In this document: positions 34,901 through 46,999 of the stretch, piece by piece
Numbering within the stretch: position 1 is the first letter of the stretch
How the letters are laid out: each line of letters begins with the position of its first letter
From: Notospermus geniculatus
Lineage: Eukaryota > Nemertea > Pilidiophora > Heteronemertea > Lineidae
DNA: 64,000 nt
Direction: 5' to 3'
NCBI GenBank assembly: GCA_002633025.1
Contig: NMRB01000245.1
Span: forward strand, 325,337-389,336
Notes under the pieces: model-generated
Told to the model about the DNA's origin: nothing
Seen by the model: the letters and a program-made list of their open reading frames with translations, nothing else
Databases searched by the model: none
Position numbers and translations under genes: made by a program

Positions 34901-37900
34901 CAATGTGTCCTTTACTCTTTGGAGGATTTGTTGTTGTTGATGAATAATATCTCTGGTTTTCTCGTACATCGATAATTATATCTATCTGACACTTGATGAC
35001 TTGTTCCATATTCTGTGTATAGCACAACTTATCATTTTCTAGGCCTAAATCAAAGCCTTGCAATAGATTAGATGAGAGAAGTTTTTAAAAAATCAATTTT
35101 TGATCTAAATCTAAAATGTTATCTGTCATTTTGTTTCTCATGATATAAATATCCGTGATTTAATGGTGCCCTACTAATATTGAGTTAAGGTTGGGCATCC
35201 TACATATAGAATATTTACTGAAGGAATGGAAGTCAGCTGTAACATTCTCACCCTCCACCTGGTAATAATTGACATAGCGAACATTTTCAAGCCAATTTTA
35301 GAACATTATATCGGGGCCCTTTCTATTACTTTTTGCCCTTTCAATTGTTATCGCCATCTAAATATGATCTTTCAGACTTTGTCCCACCTATCCCAAACTT
35401 CACATTGTACCAAAGAAGATAGAAGATGACACCCTGGAAGAAGTTGCCAGTTTTCGGTCTTCTCGAAGAATTCCTTCTGTTGTCTGGAGGTTAGTGATAG
35501 ACAACTTAAGTTAGATGATATTTCAGATACTGAGAATGTCTATTGTCGATGATGTGACCTGGTAATGTGCTCTTATCTCCCCATGTTCATCAATCTGATA
35601 TTCTTGTTCAGAAATTCTCCCTATGCTTTGAATCTTTTCACATTTCCGTGATTGTTCGAAGTGTATTTTTCTTCACATACCAAAGTTGTGACCGATTCAT
35701 TCCAGAGATAAAAAAAGTGGGGCTGTTATAGCACGATGTAGTCAACCAGAAGTCGGATGGCTTGGCTGGAGGAACACACAAGATGAAAACTTCCTTAAAG
35801 CAATAGCAATTTCTTGTGCCTTGAATCCTGGTGTGGAAGCTGCTCAAGCTACAGAGGGTTCTAATATACCTAATGGTAATTCATTGCAATGTTATCCTTG
35901 TGTCATTCATAAGCTTGAAAAACTGGTAAGATGGAGTGCAAATGCAAAGTCTTCTTCAGTTGGAATACCAAGTGTGTACAGATGATAAGATGTTTAAAAA
36001 AGCAAGACTGAGAGATAAGCCCTGTTGACGTATAGCTCCCGACACCTTGTGACTGAACAAGGAAATAACAAGCCAAAAGCATAGATAGTCTCAAGAGGAA
36101 TAGACTCTTGATTGCTCTGTTTATATCCTAGGTCATGTAGAGAATGGTACTCCTGCGGAACCTCAGCCGAAGAAGCTCCTGATTGTGGATGCAAGGTCCT
36201 ATGCGGCCGCTGTGGCAAACAGGGCCAAGGGTGGAGGATCTGAGTGTCCTGGTAGGTGATTTCTACACCGAACTGGTTGTAACTTGTAAATCCAATTGAA
36301 TGAAGACCCGAATGGATTTCTGCTTGAAATGAAGTGCTCTATCAAAGCGCCGAGTTCATTCTGGTGTTTTTCTTTGTGATGCCAATTCATTCTTGTATTG
36401 CTTAAGAAATCAGTTTGATTTGTTGGGTTTTTTCAGAATATTACCCCAACTGTGAAATCCAGTTTATGAGTTTGGCAAACATTCACTCCATTCGGAAAAG
36501 CTTCATGGCTGTTAGAACTTTGTGCGTGGGTGGCCCTGAACAATCTAAGTAAGTCAGCTTGCCTTGATGTCTCCCTGATGATTGCCTTGTCATGGAAATT
36601 GACAAGATAATAGAAGCTTCATGTGACTGGTGTGGAATGTAGCTTTCGTTTTATGTACAGAACTCAGTTGAAATGACCATTGTTGAACATCCTTCACTTG
36701 AATAACAGAGTGTATCAGAAAGGCTGTACTGGTTTTCATATCTCTTGTATTGCTTTCAGTTGGTTTACATTGCTTGACAATACAAAGTGGCTTCATCACA
36801 TAGCAGGATTGATGAAATCTGCAGTTGTTGTTGTAAACGCTATTGAGAAGGAAGGTCGTCCGGTTTTAGTACATTGCTCAGATGGATGGGATCGAACCCC
36901 ACAGATTGTAGCTCTTGCTGAGCTGATGTTGGATCCATATTATCGCACCCTTGAGGTAAGTGATCAGTGTCCTACTTGTCAGGTGATTTGGATGATGATC
37001 ACTTGTGGAAATTCAGACTGAATCGATGTTATATCTAGAACCCATTGGATCTGTGATCTGACAAAGTTACTGATATTTTATGCTGGGATTATTGTGGAGG
37101 AATTCTCAATTCTTCATTTTCCCCCAGGGGTTCCAAGTTCTGGTGGAAAGAGAATGGTGTGAGTTTGGCCACAAGTTTGCCGACCGTTGCGGTAGTGGGA
37201 TCAACAGTGATGACAGCAATGAACGATGTCCAGTGTTTCTTCAGTTTCTTGACTGTGTGTGTCAGTTGATTAGGCAATTTCCTTGTGCATTTGAGTACAA
37301 TGAGGCATTCTTGGTAAGTTCAGTGGGCATTCTTCTGATGGTCTTGGTTTATTTCTCAGTACATGTATAACCTATGGATTTCAGCTGTTACATTACAAAA
37401 GGTGTTTCCTCTGATGATCAAATTCACAGGTTGTGAAGATGCTTAATCTGAGCTTAGAAATATGCTTATGTTCACTGTGCCTCCCAAATTCTTGATCTTT
37501 TCGTAAACTTGCATGGAAATGCTGAAAATGTGCTTTGGTATTTCCTACATTACTGTCACATCTCTATTCCAGGTGAAATTGGTGCAGCACACCTACTCGT
37601 GCTTGTTCGGCACATTTCTCTGTAATAGTGCCAAGGAAAGAGAGAATGCAAATGTTAAGGGTGTGACCTTTTCCGTCTGGACACTGCTCAGACATGACTG
37701 CTGGAAGATGAAGAATTACCTATATACAAAGCATGATGAGGTATAGTATGGCAGCATGCTGTTTGTAAATCTGAATGGAAATGATGATTTACCACGATAG
37801 AAAATTCATCCATATATATTCAGTTGTATGGTATCTGTGATGGGAGATTTCTATTTTTCAGGTGCTGCGGCCAGTTTGTCATGTGAAAAACATGCAATTT

Positions 37901-40900
37901 TGGAATGCTGTCTACTTAGCAAATACCTCACTGATGACAGAGCGAGTCCAAGATGAGACAGATGCTGGAATTCAGGGAATGGACGAGGAAGAACAGAAAT
38001 ATCAGGAGCAGATGCCACCCTCGAAGACACGTTCTTGTGACAACATTGTTGCTGCCTTGGAACATGCAACAACACTTACTCGCACTTCAAGTGACCCGAA
38101 TTTGAGCTCAGAACTTCATCATGAGACGAAGTTTTTGCTGCAGACGGAGGTGGACAGCACTACCATTGATAAACGCATGGAAATTGATATCCCGTTGGAG
38201 AAAGTCACCTATGACAATGTACCAAGCTCAGAGACAATCAGTGAAGCTCACAGTGCTGTTCTGAATGGTGACACTATGGCCAAGTTGAGTGATAAGGGAG
38301 TGAAGAGATCAAGGGAGAATGATGCCACAGAGAGTGATGGTGATAATTCTGATGCCGAAACAGGGACAATGGAAGAATATGTTAATAGTGCCAAAACTGA
38401 TCAGGGGGTGGGTGATGATGAAGTGTATGCCTTGAATATGTGCAATGGACATGATGCCACTGACCAAACTATCTGTGATAATTCTAGTGAAACAGATCCG
38501 CTTCAGTCAATAACGAGCTCTACTGATACTCTAACTGAGGAGAGCTCACTCACCGGCCAGGTGTCACGATCAAAGACAGACAATTCAACCCTCGGGAATG
38601 ACCTGGCCAGTCAACAATCTAGGTCAAATAATAATATTTCTGGGATCCAAATCAATGGTGATATCATGAATGGGCATGTTAATGGTGATTCACAGGAGGA
38701 GTTAGAAAACCGATTAAGAACAGAACAGGAGGTCTATGCTAGCATCAGTACAAGTACGACGGATATCAGTGACTCGCATGTCAGAATTAACTTGAATGAA
38801 AAATTCCTATTCAATGGACAGAGTATGAGAATAAACGATTTAACATTGAGTCTGACTAGCCCAGTTGCTGGACCTGCTGCCAAAGTATCGCGTGGCACAT
38901 CTGTGGAAGCTCGTAATGGATCAAGTAAAAGTTCTACTTGTGGTTCTGATTCTGATCAGTCCACCCCTAATATATCTCGAACACCAAGCTCAACATGCCC
39001 TCCAACTCCTAATGCAGATAATAAGGTAAGTGCCATTACGTGTGGACTCGGAGCAGATGGGAACTAGATTGTTAGGTAAACACTTGGAAAAGTGAATACT
39101 TTTGGCCTGCGGTGCCTCTTGTCAGTAAAAGGTCATTTGACATGCTCATTCGGCAACATTTTCAATCTTGAATGGTGCTTGAAGTGTCAAATAGCCTAAA
39201 ATACTTTTCCTTGGTTTATTTCAGCTGTCTGAGCCAGGATTTACAAATCGCGGTGCCAACTTGTTAGCGAGACGACTGGATGTCGATGGCCTCACCTTGC
39301 AGATTGACCCAGTTCAAGTGCGTATGCATCAGAAGGATCAAGAGTATCGCCATCGGGTGGCTCGGTTGGAACGCCAGCTACAGGCAGCCAAGATAGCTCT
39401 GTATCAGTATGCTTCGGGTTGCAATGGAACTGGCAAGCATATGAATGGTGATGCTAGAGATGAGGTGGTGAGTTCAGAAATGGCTTATTTACAGTTGTGT
39501 TATTCTGTAGATTTGAGATGATGAGGAGAGTCATGTTTCATATCTGTCACTTTCACTTTCACCTGTATCAGCCCACCTCCCATGTGTTTTCACGGCAGTT
39601 CTCCTGCTTTCTAACTCAGTCAACTTGTAATCAGATTGTCTCCAAACTCTTCATCTTGCAGTCTTCACTCCCAGACTCAACTGGAAGTGCAGAGCTCACC
39701 TCTTTGGGCAACTGTAGCAATGCTGCATCAGATTTGTCATGGGAGGCTATAGAAGAGAAAGATGCGCGCATGACACTCTGGGTGCCAGACCATGCAGCCA
39801 CGCACTGTGCTGGGTGTCACAATGAATTCTGGATTGTCCGACGGAAACATCATTGCAGGTAAATGGACAAGAGCCCTTAGTGTATACCATACATGGGTGG
39901 GAAATTTGATACATTAGCTTATAAGACACAAAGCCCACTTGAAAATGGATTTTAAAGTATGCTTTGGTTGTTCAGCACTGGCATCACTTGGAAGTATGGC
40001 CCTCTCTGACTTTCATCAGTAAATGTTCTCATCCTCAAGATTAGGCTACCTCAATAGCCTTCAATAGCCCTCAACAGCCTTCGACCAGAACCTAAATTCA
40101 TGTTCCAAAAGTATTCTAGCTTTTAGCTTTGAAGTCTTTTTGTTTGGCAGCAGTCTTGTTGAATCAATGGAAAAAGACTACTCAAAACGTAGCAGCTTGA
40201 AATATGCTAGATTCTGTTCATCTCCAACTGTTTCATCTTTGTCAACAGTTCTTCAAAAGTCCCTGGCTGACTAAGGTAGTCCATTTCGGCTGAATTTTTG
40301 CAATGCTTTTTTTCTGGAGACCTTTTCTCAGTTTTCTAAAGGCATGCCTGTGTAAATAATGTGTAGGTCTTTAGGAAGCCCAGTGTTGTCCTTTCCACTT
40401 GAATTTGAAATACATTTGTGAATTATCTCAGCAGTGGCCTTTTAAAGGAGACAGACTGGATCTCCACCTAAATGAGTGTAATTCATTTATTCTCCCCAAA
40501 TTTGGCATCGGTTTTTGGTGGGTGGAAAGGATCAAATTACTGTTAACTGCCTTTGTTTTGTAGATCAGAATTACTCATATTCAAGTGTTTAGTGGGTAAT
40601 TCAGGTTCATTTCGGTAGATGTTTTGTCTGTTCTGTCTGGTGTGTCGTTCAACATTGTGTATCTTTTCCCAGTCCTTCACATTAACTGCACTATCAAATA
40701 AAGATACTTCAAACGTTGTGTTTGTGTTCACTCCAAGTTATTGTTTTCCCCATGAAAACGGACAGATCAATATTTGTCATAAATCAGGCAATGTTATTTC
40801 CTATGTCATTATTTAGTAGAAATAAAGAAACATTTTACCACCTGATATGAAAAAGTGCAGAAAAATATTCCCACCAACCAAGCCAAAGATATATCTTATG

Positions 40901-41257
40901 TTTTAGTCTTAAATCTGACCGTTTCGATGTATTTGGACAAGTGCTCGCACATACATATGCATGTGCCATTGAAACAACTAAGTGAAAAAACATGAACAGT
41001 ACAACAATTATCCTTTGTACTGTACTTGACGTACAATACACCAATGCAAATATCAAACGTTTTGTCTTTTCAGGAACTGTGGTCGAGTGTTCTGTTCAGT
41101 GTGTACTGATTACTGCATCCCAATCCCGCAGCAGCAGCTGCTCGACCCGGTACGTGTCTGCCGCTTATGCTACAAGACGATCAGCTCCACCCTGAATTTG
41201 GAAACGAAGTCAGATACAGCGGCTGCCTTGGAGACAATATCTGCTGCAGAAGCTTAA
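28979..41257 (+). CDS. MTMR3: MTMR3/MTMR4-type myotubularin phosphatase with FYVE domain (complete)
   Basis: Exons: 28979-28981, 30264-30556, 31599-31777, 33467-33566, 35376-35489, 35706-35875, 36132-36251, 36437-36548, 36760-36955, 37128-37313, 37573-37740, 37862-39025, 39225-39467, 39662-39858, 41074-41257. All are GT-AG and in phase, giving 1142 codons (vertebrate MTMR3/4 are about 1200). Order: PH-GRAM, myotubularin phosphatase with CSDGWDRT, long disordered linker, coiled coil, C-terminal FYVE. Members dephosphorylate PI3P and PI(3,5)P2 on endosomal or autophagic membranes. The catalytic Cys is residue 403, so the enzyme should be active. Phosphatase motifs (TKWLHH; FADRCG; CLFGTFLCN) look nearer MTMR3, while RTSSDPNL in the linker resembles MTMR4. 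A single pre-duplication MTMR3/4 gene is likely. The distinction from MTMR3 is therefore one of naming. Confidence 0.95.
30264..31777 (+). CDS. MTMR3: MTMR3/4: PH-GRAM exons
   Basis: Exon 30264-30556 encodes residues 2-98, including NLQVPF, GEGVRYLGR, ALSNYRIVVCFKDSFVNVPL and IECRDIF, the usual PH-GRAM landmarks that precede the phosphatase and help phosphoinositide and membrane binding. Exon 31599-31777 (CTFPTNDACLEWYKRL; FAFAFYAWCMENVY) completes the domain and matches the LFAFAYHAWC region of vertebrate paralogues. A single N at 31249 falls in the intervening intron and does not affect coding. Confidence 0.93.
31249..31249. other. Single undetermined base
   Basis: An isolated N in the intron between the two PH-GRAM exons of the MTMR gene. 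It does not affect coding. Confidence 0.99.
33467..37740 (+). CDS. MTMR3: MTMR3/4: phosphatase domain exons
   Basis: Eight exons. Landmarks in order: WRITYANEEYKLC, SFRSSRRIPSVVWR, SGAVIARCSQPEVGW, LLIVDARSYAAAVANRAKGG, MSLANIHSIRKSF, TKWLHHIAGLMKSA, then the P-loop CSDGWDRT (36875-36898) followed by TPQIVALAELMLDPYYRTLE, GFQVLVEREW, FADRCGSG, VKLVQHTYSCLFGTFLCN. Cys, both Asp and the Arg of CxxxxxR are all present, unlike catalytically dead family members. FLQFLDC replaces the FLQWLDC of vertebrates. Confidence 0.95.
37862..39467 (+). CDS. MTMR3: MTMR3/4: linker and coiled-coil exons
   Basis: The 1164-bp exon 37862-39025 starts VLRPVCHVKNMQFWNAVYL (end of the phosphatase module), then runs about 360 residues of Ser/Thr/Asp/Asn-rich disordered sequence. 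It holds SKTRSCDN (residues 601-608) and RTSSDPNL (621-628), matching paired basic-serine motifs in vertebrate MTMR3 (KTRSYDN) and MTMR4 (KTRSMDD, RTSSDPNL). Exon 39225-39467 encodes LDVDGLTLQIDPVQ then a short coiled coil (QEYRHRVARLERQLQAAK), equivalent to the LDDDG plus helix upstream of FYVE in vertebrates. Confidence 0.92.
39662..41257 (+). CDS. MTMR3: MTMR3/4: FYVE finger exons and stop
   Basis: Exons 39662-39858 and 41074-41257. WVPDHAATHC gives the WxxD motif, RRKHHCRNCG the basic motif, and RVCRLCY the RVC motif, with eight zinc-ligand cysteines. The final 24 or so residues are acidic and alanine-rich, ending TAA at 41255-41257. A lysine within the basic motif (RKHHCR, not RRHHCR) is also seen in vertebrate MTMR3. 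PI3P binding is plausible but in MTMR3 this finger is reported to be atypical. Confidence 0.94.
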
Positions 41258-44200
41258 GCATTGATGGCACCTTGTGATACCCTGTAGAATATTATAAATA
41301 TCAGTGTTTGTTATTACATTGTAGTTGGCCGTAGGCTTGTCACAGGGGAAGGTCTTGGCATCTTATACATTTCTGAAGACGAGTGATGTCAATGAGCCCT
41401 ACTAAATCAAAGTAGGTACATCCTGGGTGAGGAATATATCATGAATTATGAAGGTTTTCATACAACACCTCGATAATGTGAGGAAGTGGTGTATGACCTT
41501 AAAACTTGCATGATTTGGCCATTGTACCACTGTTTTGAGAAAATTACTCATCTATGAATTTTCATGTGTATACCCAAGGATGTGGAATTGGCAGTGTTGG
41601 TGTAAAAAAAAAGTGAATTTGCTGCATTATGATAGGAAGATTTTCCAGCTGGATTGAATCAATGTTGAAGAGCTGCTTCTAAAATTCAACATTTATTGAG
41701 CATATAGAATGAATTTGAAGGTGTGTTTCGTGGATTGGTTCCTGATCGGTCCACTGATTTGGAAGATAGGGTCTGAAAGTGCTGCTTGCCTTGGTAAAGG
41801 GTGAATTGAAGACTTTGGGAAACGAAATGGAAAATGAATTGAAGTGGGATATTTGTAGTTACTCTAGCACACCCAATAAAATGGTGTATGTTTTGGCCAG
41901 TTTCTTGATTTCTACTTTGTGATATTATCTGCCAAAAAATCTGATTAAAAGGTGCATTCAACCACTGCTGTGTTACAATGGCATGTTCGGTATCTTATAT
42001 CTGAGTCAACCATTTCTGATGGTTCATATCTCTTATACCTGAATTCAATATCAAATTAGCCTGGCATGATTTCTTCCTCTGTGACCAGAACCGTGTCCAA
42101 GGATCATAGTTGACATTGTACTGTAGCCATAGTATGACCAGTTGAGTCTTGGTGAATAAAATGATGCTGTGTTTTTCATGTGTCTGTCTGTTAAAATTAG
42201 CCATATGATCATTCAGTCATCTCTGATAGAAGGAGTTTCTTGAAATTCGAGTACTGGTACTGTGGTGACCTTCTGTGGAATTGTAAAACAGATTAAACTT
42301 TCCAGCATGACTGACATCACGAATACCCGGTACTTTTGATTAAAGAGATGTAGCTGCGCTCCTGGAGAAACGCCAGTATCAGGTACAGATGTGCTTCTAA
42401 ACAAATTCCAATAATACTATTATTGGAATTTAATAGGAGTAAAAATGTGGACATTTCTTCATGCATAATTGTGTCTACAGGTGCATGGAATACTTTAAAA
42501 GATTTTGATGAGTAACTTCCTCATGTATATCAACCATATTACATATCAATAGCTTTACTGAAGAAGGGACAGTCTACCAGCTGGAGGATGTCCCATGGCA
42601 TCATGGTTGAATCAGGCTAGTCAGAATAATATCATCAGTCAATAGTTAACAAAGTCAATGTCCCAGACTCTGGCATTTCTTTAAAGAAGTACTTCATCCG
42701 GAGTTAAAAATTTGGGTGTAATTCCTTTACATGAAGTTTCAACTGTGAGAATACTGACCAATAGCTAAAGAATTTTATTTAGTTGATGGCGAGTAGCAAA
42801 GTACACGTATGCCTTGGATATTTTGTTGAATTATTCGGTCATTGCTATGCAAGTGTAAGTAGTCATGTGCTTGAGTTGTTTTCAGGGGAGAATATGTCAC
42901 AAGTTGGAAAGCATCTTGCCTGTAGAGTTCATTCTCTGTTGATTTACATGTCAACAAAATAAGTGGCCGAGTGTATGACTTTGTCCTTGGATCCACTTAT
43001 TGTTTAGTCAAACGTATTCAAGAGACTTGATACTTGTTAATTTTAAATTTGCTTCGATAGACAAGTCACTGATTGCTCAGCTCGCCCTCTGAAATGAAAG
43101 GAAAGATGTGATGTTGTGTACAAAGTGTCTTGTAAATAGGTGTGCAGATCATATGTTCGGTTCAGTATAAAAGGGCAAGCCTATACCATAGTCAGTGATG
43201 AAGAGGAGATGGATAGTAAATGAAATTGCAAGACCATTTGCCATGATTCTCTACTCCGTATTTCCTGATTGTTATTGTGTTACTTTCAGAATGTTTCAAT
43301 TCACATCAAACAACATACAATATAGTGCAGTTCAATACAATGTAATTGCAGTGATCGTACCCCCATAAAAATTTGGGGGATTTTCATGAAACGGTGAATT
43401 GTTTTAGGTGTTGGGTATCCAGCAATGGTGTCTCCATATTTTATGGTAATCACCAGTTGTACGATTGGAAATGGTGCACATGACCATGTATAGCATTGTT
43501 GTCAAGACCATACTGCAAACTACAAGAAGCAATTGCAGGTCACAAAATTTTACTGAATTTGAGGTCTGGCCACATGAAGACTTTATGTCTAAAGAGGTTC
43601 ACCATCAGAGCAGCAATAAGAACAGCTTTTCTGGATACTTTACACCTTCTACTGCAAGTACATACGTGAACTCTCATGTGCAAGTCATAAGAACTTAATG
43701 TTGCTGATCTCAAGATGGTTCCATTTCAAACAACCAAACTCTAGACTTTGTGCTGAGAATGCTTTAACACCAAGTTTGGTCCAATATAAAACAAAGCCTC
43801 TGCTGCTTGTAGTGGAGGGCGTAAAAGAATGGAAATGCTAAAGTACATTGCGGAGAAGTTACGTTCGCATTGGCCATTGTTTTATTGGGCATTCAGTGAT
43901 GTCTTGATTGAGGTATCCACATCAGAATCAGATATGAAATCCTCATCATACCCATGTTCTATTCAGAAGTGAAGCAGTTAGATTTGGAACCAAAATATTT
44001 ACAAGGGCATTGATAACTATTATATAAATGTACCCACAGTGAGATATTCAAATGAATACTTGTAGGGCTTCTGTTCACCATTATGTGCTTATTTTTGCTT
44101 AAGGGGAAGCTGTTGTTGTACATTTTCATATTGCTTGGATCCAGGCCCCCCTGAGAAAAGCAATAAAGACACCCCCAGTTGACTGGTTTATGGTCCAATA

Positions 44201-45800
44201 TGATCACTGTGCTTTATAGAAACAGAAAATGAGCGAAGTCCCAAGAAATACAGCATAATTACATTGTGATTATGTAATCAAAAACAAAGAAAGTCACCAA
44301 ACATGAAAAACAGGTACAATTTTCTTAGAGAAGAAGCATGTAAATGACACATTCAGGGAGTGGCAGTAATGTCACAAACCTATAGAACCTGGGATGGTGA
44401 GGGTGTCTTGACCTGTACTTCATGTACACCATACACGCTCAATACATTAAAGTAGTTCCAGGAAGTAAAATCCACAAGTGTCATGGCTGCCCTGTTTTGA
44501 ATAATCTGGCCGCATTCATGGAATTCACGTGCAGAGTACTCTATATCTGTTGAAAATATTGCTATCAAAAGGGGTGGACTAACTAGAAAAAACCTGAAAC
44601 TTTTATATGATACCCATGTTGTTTGATCTTCAAAATGTAACATTTCTTGGGAAAGTGTTCCGACTACTAGGCCTAGTCTTATGTTTCAGCTTATTAGCTA
44701 ATTAGCGCATTCTAAGACATGTCTCATTCAATTCCTTTTGACTGATAGACCCTGCAGGTGCCTTCATTTTCGTCATATAACTTGTACCGGTACTTTTTAT
44801 GGCATTTTGACATATTTTATTTACGACACTCCAAAAATTCACAACGTCAGCTTGCCCTTAATTAAGCCTTGCCTGTCATACTTTACTCATGAAAGAAATG
44901 CCTTCATTTCCACAGCATATTGCCAATTGGTGTGTATTATCAGACACCTATGTTCATTCATCCTGCTTAGTGCTTTGTTCAGTTGGTTGGGAAAATTGCG
45001 CAACAAAGAAAACTAGCAGATTTGGTCAGTCTAGTTGATTATTATATTACATGATGCATTCCAATATCTCCCAAGTGTTTCATGTCCTTTGAGGATTGGG
45101 AGTGTCAGTTGAAATTGGTCATCCTCTACTTCTGGTATGGCTATGAAAATGATCTTTTTAAGATGTCTTGCATGCTAGTGAAATGGATGGAAGGTGCAAA
45201 TTTCTCATGGACAAAATTTTGGTAACTCAACTTACTAATATTGGTACAATCCTCTGGTGGTTCACTGTCACCATCTCTGAAGTTCTGAGCTGTTTTTTTC
45301 TGCTGCCGGTATCAGAACAGTTTACAAGCAAAACAGACTACAATAGAGTCCTACATCAGCTGAGCAGTCATTGATATTTCAATAGAAAATGATGAAATGG
45401 ACACTTAGGTATATGAAAGGAAGGACTTTCTTGTAAAGGAATCCATGTAAATATTTGTATATCAGTGCCATTTGTATACTGGGGTATGTGCTACCAGCTG
45501 CTTGGAAATACGTAATGTTGGCAAGATATCATCACTACTGCATCATCATATGGCAAATAAAATCTACTGTGGTATATAGAACCTATTCTTATCTTTAATA
45601 TGTATTTTGTATACCATTCTGGTCTCATCAGTGAGCTATGTTTGGTGTATGTATCTATTTGTTGCACTTGCTACTAATTCATAAATTGAATAGTCAGGAA
45701 CGCCAACATAATTTCTGTGTGATGGCTGACCCCTTACGTCAGCCATCAGGTGTTTCGTACCATCCACTTGACCATGTAGCTATGGTCATGGAGGAATACG
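41258..45800. other. MTMR3/4 3' UTR and intergenic DNA
   Basis: Non-coding and AT-rich. AATAAA hexamers occur at 42155-42160 and 45556-45561 among others, so 3' UTRs of about 0.9 kb or longer are possible. Open frames are short, lack codon-bias contrast or domains, and are scattered over both strands. No RNA gene was recognised. Confidence 0.5.
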
Positions 45801-45819
45801 TAATGTTCTTTATAAATAT

Positions 45820-46086
45820 AGTTAGTTAGTTAGTCATTACTGGCGTCGTCGCCCTGTTGGGTTTTTGCCGGAGGTATGGAGCCCACAACAGGCTACAGTC
45901 CACCTGTGTGGGGGCTTTTTCTTGCCCTCGCATAGACACTCAGGTACAAGGGACCACGGCTTTCAGTCCCATCCGACGGACCCTCTAATATTTCACAATT
46001 TTATGTGCCTTCGCCCAGAGTCGAACTCGCGCCGGCCCATTACACGGTTGGTAGTCAAGCGCGCTAACCACTCGACCACCGGGCTC
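45820..46086 (-). mobile_element. tRNA-derived SINE, apparently full length
   Basis: On the minus strand from 46086: GCCCGGTGGTCGAGTGGTTA (A box inside), then GAGTTCGACTC (B box), a short unique part, a body containing GTCGGATGGGACTGAAAGCC and CCGTGGTCCCTTGTACC, and a 3' tail of (ACTA)n repeats seen on the plus strand as TAGTTAGTTAGT at 45819-45831. This is the head-body-simple-tail layout of a pol III SINE. An 18-bp direct repeat AGGAATACGTAATGTTCT lies at 45792-45809 and 46133-46150 on either side. Confidence 0.8.
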
Positions 46087-46397
46087 AGACATATACGTAT
46101 GTTCTATCTTTACGTAATTTACCGGTATACGTAGGAATACGTAATGTTCTATCTTTGTAATACCTCCATGCTATGATAGGCTTCTCTCTCAGCTCTGCTC
46201 GAGAAATGGCCCCTTCGGCGAGTCGGCTATTTTGAAGTCGGATCATTACGGTGGAGACGGAATTGGTTCGGCGCTTGTGGCGGCGACAACGACTGTAGAA
46301 GACTGGTGCCCGTCTCTGCCACCAGCACGTCAACAGCGCTGTGGATATGCAGGCGGCAAAGAAGAGAACTAGTCTACGTGTGGTGTCATATTTTAGC

Positions 46398-46723
46398 GTG
46401 TTCGGAAAGCTTCCTCGGGGAGGCTCGGGGAAGCGGGAGAGCGTTCGGTAAGGTATTTGGCAGGCTGCCAAGGCTTCCTCGAGCCTGGCCGAAGTGAGCG
46501 ACTCGGCGAGTCGCTCACTTGGGGAAACTCCCGGCATGCATTTCGTTTTCTTTCCAATCCGACATGCTGATTGGCTAAACGTGGAACATTTCACGCCTGC
46601 AACCCACAGTAGTACCTTTCCCCGAGGAAGAGCAAATATCGTTCGGAAATTCGCCTCCACTGGGCATGCTCACATTCCCCGAAGCTCGGGGAAGAAATTT
46701 CCTCGGGGAAGCTTTCCGAACAC
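46398..46723. mobile_element. MITE-like element with 17-bp terminal inverted repeats
   Basis: GTGTTCGGAAAGCTTCC at 46398-46414 is repeated in exact inverted form at 46707-46723. Further inside, CTCGGGGAAG words recur in both orientations. The centre has a 29-bp palindrome at 46492-46520 (AAGTGAGCGACTCG, G, complement). The 326-bp unit is strikingly GC- and CpG-rich against its surroundings. Open frames across it are by-products of composition. Confidence 0.72.
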
Positions 46724-46901
46724 GGCCTTTGTCATGTTTGTGTGTCGATCGCGGCGGGTTAAAAAACGCCTCGCGTCGTGATTTTGATAAAAGCTACATA
46801 TCATAGCTGTGGCAGAGTAAAAGAAGATAAAATAGTACTATTTGTAATCCTTAGTCGGCAAAGTTTGCTCTTCTAGATTCCATTGTAAGTTGGTTTCTTC
46901 A

Positions 46902-46996
46902 ATGTGTCCGAAATCGAGAAATCATATGAATGAAATCACTCGGCATTCATTCATTCATCGGATTCTGATCATCATCACATCCAATTTCGGACACAT
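46902..46996. mobile_element. Short element with 13-bp perfect terminal inverted repeats
   Basis: ATGTGTCCGAAAT at 46902-46914 and ATTTCGGACACAT at 46984-46996 enclose about 70 bases containing ATTCATTCATTC-type repeats. This is likely a tiny non-autonomous element or stem-forming repeat about 540 bases upstream of the TADA2A start exon. Confidence 0.5.
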
Positions 46997-46999
46997 GAC

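Noticed and set aside
46085-46660. 191-codon minus-strand frame
   Set aside because: Runs through a SINE head and a GC-rich inverted-repeat element; composition explains the lack of stops.
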